This document shows, piece after piece, positions 60,530-64,000 of a stretch of DNA of 64,000 bases. Position 1 is the first letter of the stretch. The number at the start of each line of letters is the position of its first letter. Origin of the DNA: Acidobacteriota bacterium (lineage in GTDB: Bacteria; Acidobacteriota; Terriglobia; Bryobacterales; Bryobacteraceae); NCBI GenBank assembly GCA_016870995.1, contig VFZU01000004.1, forward strand, positions 59,613 through 123,612. Reading direction: 5' to 3'. Under the pieces are notes generated by a model, which had not been told where the DNA came from, ran no database searches, and saw only the letters and a list, made by a program, of their open reading frames with translations. A program made the translations under genes and the position numbers.

Positions 60530-63450
60530 AAATTCAACCGCAGCATGAATTGCAGGTTGCGCGGCGTGCCGTTACCCGTGGATCCGTCGTTGGCTGTTCC
60601 CAGAATCCGGCCAAAGGTTCCAACCGAGATGTTGTTAATCGGCGCGCCAAATTGTGCCCGGTTGAACAGATTGAACGCCTCGGCCCGGAAGTCGAGATTC
60701 ATTCGCTCCGTCACGCGGATCTTCTTGGCGAGACCGATATCCATCTGCCACAAGCCCGGCGAGCGGAGCGAATTGCGTCCCACATTGCCGAAGGTGCCGT
60801 TGGCAGGGGCCACAAAGGCCGCCGGATTCAACCACTGTGCAGCGCTGCGGTTCGGCATGTAAGGGTCAACTCCACCCACATACTGGGCCCGCTGCGATTG
60901 CGTCTGGCCTGAAGGCACATTCGCCGCCGATCGATTCACAAGCACCGTCAGCGGCGCTCCCGTACGGGCCGTAAAGATCCCGCTCAGGTCCCAGCCACCG
61001 TAGAACTTGTTGCGTGCAAAGGGCAACTGATACACCGAGTTCGCCGTGAACGTGTGCCGAATGTCATAATCAGCCGGGCCGCGATCGCAGGCGCGGCAGG
61101 TAATGTCCTGAATCTGCCCGCCTTCGCCAGAACCGGAGTTATCGCTGATCGTCTTGCCCCACATGTATTGGCTCTGGAACAACCACCCCTTCGAGAACGA
61201 CCGCGTTAGCGAAGATTGCAACCCATTAAAGCTCGTGTTGCCATCAAACCGCTTCTCGTCGATTTGGCCGAAGGCGGTCAGCGGACGACGGCGCGTCACC
61301 GGGTCGAGAGTATTCACATAAGTCCGTGTCAACTGGTTGCGGCCCACATTGCCCACATAGGCAACCTGCGCCACCATGCTCAGCGGCAACTGGTGCTGCA
61401 CTGACATCGTCCACATATGCGACTCGGGTTCCTTGCGGTCCCGCTGCACGCTGCGCGGTGTCTGCCCCTGCGAGCGAAGTTGGCCCAGGAATGGTGTGAT
61501 CGGATAGCTGAGGTTCGGCGCATCGGCCGCCGTCAGCGAAAAGTTCTCCGGCAGGCTGTCGATCGCCGCCGTCACGTCGTCGTTCTGGCCCGGTCCGATG
61601 TAGCGGCCATACCCGGTGCGGAACACCGTCTTGCCGCCCAAAAACTTCGGCGAGTAAGCCAGCGAGAACCGCGGCATGATGTTGTCGCGATCCGGGAAGA
61701 ACCACGGCGCTCCGTTCGGGCAGAAGCCCTGGCAGCGTGTAAAGTCAAACACGCGTCCCCGGCCCGCCACATCCTTCGAAACCGTGTAGTATTCGTAGCG
61801 CAAGCCGAGATTCAAGGTCAACTCCGAGTTCACCCGGAACTCGTCTTGGAAATACACCGAGTTGAATGTGCGCCGCACGCCCACCGTCGGGAGCGTCGAG
61901 TTGATCGAAGCCGTATTGGCGGCATTCCGCAGGAAGTTATCGAGGCTCGCAAAACCTACCGACACGGCAGGCCCGTTGCCCACGTTCAGATGAATGCGGC
62001 GAATTTCCCCGCCGATTTTGATCGTGTGCCGTCCCTGGATCCAGGAAAGATTGTCGACGATCGAATACGTGCTGGGCTTCTCGATGATGAACGTGTTCGG
62101 CTGCGTCGAAGTAAACCCGGGGATCGCGATTCCCTCTGGAATCAGCCCGACATCGCTCCGTGTCAGAGCCGAACGGTTAAAGCCAAGCTTTGTTTCATTC
62201 ACGAGATTCGACGACCATACCTGCTGCCACTGGGTCGTTACATTGGTCGGGCGGACATTGGAGTCACGCGTCTCAAGCAACCCATTGCGGATCTGGCTGA
62301 TCAAGCCGTCCGTCATCGCAAAGCGGAAGAACAGCGAGTGCTTGTCATTCAACCGGTGATCCACGCGGGCCATCCCGGAGTATTCGTTGCGCCGTTCCGG
62401 CGTGGTCGCGATCAATCGGTCTACGTTTGCATTCGGTCCAGGTGCATTCCCCACGGGGTAGGCATTGATGATTCCCTGCAGCGCTGCGGGTGTCCGTGCA
62501 CGAAAAGCCGCGCTCGGCACCAAGCCGTCGGCTCGCGAAATACTCAGCCTCTGCAAAAGTCCTTCATAGTTTGCAAAAAAGAACGTCTTGTTCTTCACAA
62601 TCGGCCCGCCCACATTCCCGCCGAATTGATTCAGGCGGAAAGGCGCTGGGCTAGCCCCGTCGAAAGGACGCCGCGCATCCAGGGCGCTATTGCGGAAAAA
62701 CTCATACATCGAACCATGAAACTCATTCGTCCCGGTCTTCGACACCAGGTTCACCTGAGCCCCGCCGCCCACACCGCCCTCCGCGGTGAATGGCAGCGAG
62801 TTCACGCGGAACTCGGCGATCGAATCAGTGGAAATTACCAGCCGCAGGTTTCCTTCTTGCCGCGGATCCTTGATGCCGGTTGAATCGACACCGTCAAACG
62901 TCCAATTATTGTCGTCGCGCGGACGCCCAAAGAACCGGATCGAATTCTGATTGCCTTCGCCGATGCTGACGGCGCCTGGCGCCAACTGCATCAGGCTTGC
63001 CCAATGACGGCCATTCAGCGGAATGTTGCGCATCTGCGTTTCACCGATCGCGGTACCCAGTTCGGCATTCGTTTGATCGAGCGGCGTCGCCGAGGCCGAC
63101 ACTTCCACAGCCGTTGCCACAGCACCCACTGCCAATTCGGCATCCAGTGACCGCGCCTGGCCCACCGTCAGCGTGACATTTTCATATTTCACGGGGTTGA
63201 ATCCGCTCTTGCTTACCGAAAGGCTATAGTTGCCAACCGGAACACCCGGCATTTGATACGCACCTGTGGCGTTGCTCTTCACTTCCCGGCGAAAACCATT
63301 AGCGCCCGATTCGAGAACCACGCTGGCATCGGGAACGCCCGAACCCGAAGAATCCTTGATATTGCCGCTCAGGGACGCTCGGTCCACCTGGGCGAAGGCC
63401 ATCGCGCACAGACACACGGGGAGCGCGAAAAACTTGAAGCTTTGGAACAT
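60526..63450 (-). CDS. TonB-dependent receptor-like outer-membrane protein (Oar type), second
   Basis: A 974-residue outer-membrane barrel. A signal peptide (FKFFALPVCLCAMAFAQ) is followed by a carboxypeptidase-regulatory-like domain (about 22-105: LSGNIKDSSGSGVPDASVVL and YQMPGVPVGNYSLSVSKSGF) and a plug (about 125-250 with NNWTFDGVDSTGIKDPRQEG). The barrel ends in LQFMLRLNF. It is shorter than the receptor at 27697-31059 and clearly separate in sequence. GAGGG lies three bases before the ATG. It is convergent with the ankyrin gene (shared CTAG), and may import the products handled by the DUF1592/DUF1552 proteins. The substrate is unknown. Confidence 0.88.
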   Translation of the reverse strand: MFQSFKFFALPVCLCAMAFAQVDRASLSGNIKDSSGSGVPDASVVLESGANGFRREVKSNATGAYQMPGVPVGNYSLSVSKSGFNPVKYENVTLTVGQARSLDAELAVGAVATAVEVSASATPLDQTNAELGTAIGETQMRNIPLNGRHWASLMQLAPGAVSIGEGNQNSIRFFGRPRDDNNWTFDGVDSTGIKDPRQEGNLRLVISTDSIAEFRVNSLPFTAEGGVGGGAQVNLVSKTGTNEFHGSMYEFFRNSALDARRPFDGASPAPFRLNQFGGNVGGPIVKNKTFFFANYEGLLQRLSISRADGLVPSAAFRARTPAALQGIINAYPVGNAPGPNANVDRLIATTPERRNEYSGMARVDHRLNDKHSLFFRFAMTDGLISQIRNGLLETRDSNVRPTNVTTQWQQVWSSNLVNETKLGFNRSALTRSDVGLIPEGIAIPGFTSTQPNTFIIEKPSTYSIVDNLSWIQGRHTIKIGGEIRRIHLNVGNGPAVSVGFASLDNFLRNAANTASINSTLPTVGVRRTFNSVYFQDEFRVNSELTLNLGLRYEYYTVSKDVAGRGRVFDFTRCQGFCPNGAPWFFPDRDNIMPRFSLAYSPKFLGGKTVFRTGYGRYIGPGQNDDVTAAIDSLPENFSLTAADAPNLSYPITPFLGQLRSQGQTPRSVQRDRKEPESHMWTMSVQHQLPLSMVAQVAYVGNVGRNQLTRTYVNTLDPVTRRRPLTAFGQIDEKRFDGNTSFNGLQSSLTRSFSKGWLFQSQYMWGKTISDNSGSGEGGQIQDITCRACDRGPADYDIRHTFTANSVYQLPFARNKFYGGWDLSGIFTARTGAPLTVLVNRSAANVPSGQTQSQRAQYVGGVDPYMPNRSAAQWLNPAAFVAPANGTFGNVGRNSLRSPGLWQMDIGLAKKIRVTERMNLDFRAEAFNLFNRAQFGAPINNISVGTFGRILGTANDGSTGNGTPRNLQFMLRLNF

Positions 63451-63758
63451 GCACCCTCAGTGTAGGGTTCCGTTCGTTACGGGACGATGACGGTTGCACT
63501 TCAGCTTTGTGACTACAGAGTTTCAATGGTACTTTTCGCTCAAAAGTACCGGGTGTAGCTGGCTTGAGGATTTCTTGTCTTTTGTTCTACTTAACCATTG
63601 GGGTTTGGTGCTTTTAGGCCGCTTCGTACTAAGTTTTATGGTGTTGAAATCAAAGGATTTGTCCTAGGACTAAAGCCATCCAAATACCCTCGTAGTCCTA
63701 TTGTTTGCTTGTGGTGCCCCCCCTACACTAAAAAGCGAAAGATAAGGCGTAACGCTTA
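63451..63758. other. Intergenic region between TonB-type receptor and insertion sequence
   Basis: 308 bases without a convincing gene. It should contain the receptor promoter (a TACACT box, minus strand, 63459-63464, lies 8 bases before the ATG). It also holds a 9-bp inverted repeat at 63528-63550 and a perfect palindrome GTCCTAGGAC at 63661-63670, whose half-site AGTCCTA recurs in inverse orientation at 63694-63700. The region looks AT-richer than the surrounding genes. Confidence 0.6.
63528..63550. repeat. Inverted repeat GGTACTTTT/AAAAGTACC
   Basis: Two perfect 9-bp arms separated by the 5 bases CGCTC, 78 bp upstream of the receptor start. There is no T-run behind it on the plus strand, so it is more likely an operator or mobile-element footprint than a terminator. 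Confidence 0.7.
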
Positions 63759-64000
63759 GGAGCCTGTTGAAAAAGCCCCTGTTCGTCAGTTCTGGTTTTT
63801 TCTTGATCGTTTCTTAGGCATTCGAGAAGGTTTTTGCGGCCGGGCAGAGCTCCGCCGGAAGCCGCAAAGCTTCGGTTTTTGCCCTATTTTCTGCGTTTAG
63901 GCACACTGCTCCTCGAGGGTTTTGAGTCGAAGCAGATTGTAGGCGGCCGCCGTGTACGTCACCAGCCATTCCACCTTGTCCAAGCCCCGCAGCTTGACCT
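63759..64000 (-). mobile_element. Insertion sequence, one end (incomplete at window edge)
   Basis: GGAGCCTGTTGAAAAAG at 63759-63775 has the form of a common IS terminal inverted repeat. About 120 bp further in, the C-terminus of a DDE transposase is encoded on the minus strand. A subterminal stem TTTGCGGC (63833-63840)/GCCGCAAA (63861-63868) lies between. The other end and the target duplication are outside the window. CTTAG just before the end could be part of the target site. Confidence 0.7.
63897..64000 (-). CDS. DDE transposase, C-terminal fragment
   Basis: Only the last 33 codons are in the window. They encode KLRGLDKVEWLVTYTAAAYN then LLRLKTLEEQCA and a TAA stop. The pattern RGL-x-KV-x-W-L-x3-(T/S)xAAAYNL-x-RL is the typical end of IS5/IS1182-like DDE transposases. 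The family cannot be fixed from so little sequence. It is probably intact beyond the edge, since no stop interrupts the visible part. Confidence 0.7.
   Translation of the reverse strand, partial: VKLRGLDKVEWLVTYTAAAYNLLRLKTLEEQCA

Noticed and set aside
61417..62883. Long plus-strand reading frame (488 codons) inside the second receptor gene
   Set aside because: It is antisense to a clear TonB-type receptor, is rich in Arg/His as expected for a shadow frame, and has no recognisable domain.

Overview
The window looks like chromosomal DNA of a high-GC, flagellated, Gram-negative acidobacterium, most likely of the Solibacter/Bryobacter type. This is inferred from gene content: two large Oar-like TonB-type receptors with a carboxypeptidase-regulatory N-terminus, a planctomycete-type cytochrome (DUF1587/1592/1588/1585 architecture) next to a Tat-exported DUF1552 protein, an ECF sigma factor of the acidobacterial/planctomycete type, and a full envelope toolkit (MsbA, LptE, GT9). 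No taxonomic search was possible.

Layout. 1-1.9 kb: the end of a flagellar cluster (fliD, a FliT-like gene, and a decayed duplicate of that gene). 1.9-3.9 kb: a divergent recA, a TPR gene and a thioesterase. 3.9-8.1 kb: a minus-strand operon rpoZ-coaBC-UDG-tmk-holB-hfq. 8.2-16.99 kb: an XRE regulator, a five-PAS GGDEF/EAL protein with a damaged EAL domain, then Trm112-like, GT9, msbA, yicC and a nucleoside deaminase. 17.07-26.83 kb: one tightly packed operon of three different membrane-fusion proteins, a MacB-type permease without its ATPase, a TolC-like protein, and mutL. 26.8-31.4 kb: thiG, a TonB-type receptor with a candidate operator around its promoter, and rpsT.

31.4-38.5 kb: a long minus-strand run, helicase (MrfA/Hrq1 type)-DUF1801-PilZ-psd-pssA-catalytically dead Asd homologue-lptE-holA, linking phospholipid and LPS assembly with replication. 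38.6-42.3 kb: an ECF sigma factor, a Gfo/Idh/MocA oxidoreductase, a class III aminotransferase and a coiled-coil membrane protein. 42.5-46.9 kb: an RRM protein, a PIN/TRAM membrane protein whose promoter sits inside a terminator hairpin, a GNAT, a DinB/MDMPI-type protein and rlmN. 46.99-50.3 kb: an M16 peptidase, then TPM-, nucleotidyltransferase- and LemA-family genes. 50.3-52.6 kb: an ALDH/FAH pair that could finish oxidative pentose breakdown (Weimberg-like). 52.7-55.6 kb: DUF362, a methyltransferase, two uncertain Cys-rich small genes and an initiator tRNA gene. 55.66-63.45 kb: DUF1592 cytochrome, DUF1552, ankyrin and a second TonB-type receptor. The right edge enters an insertion sequence.

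Genes are very compact. Six of nine convergent pairs share exactly a 4-bp stop overlap. The plus strand is G-rich on the left and C-rich on the right whichever way genes point, which suggests a replication-strand switch (terminus or inversion breakpoint) inside the window. The strongest candidates for a closer look are the promoter-in-terminator element at 43.13 kb, the three-adaptor efflux operon with low-complexity domain insertions, the active-site-less Asd homologue in the phospholipid operon, the loop-6-deleted EAL protein and the fossil duplicate at the left edge.
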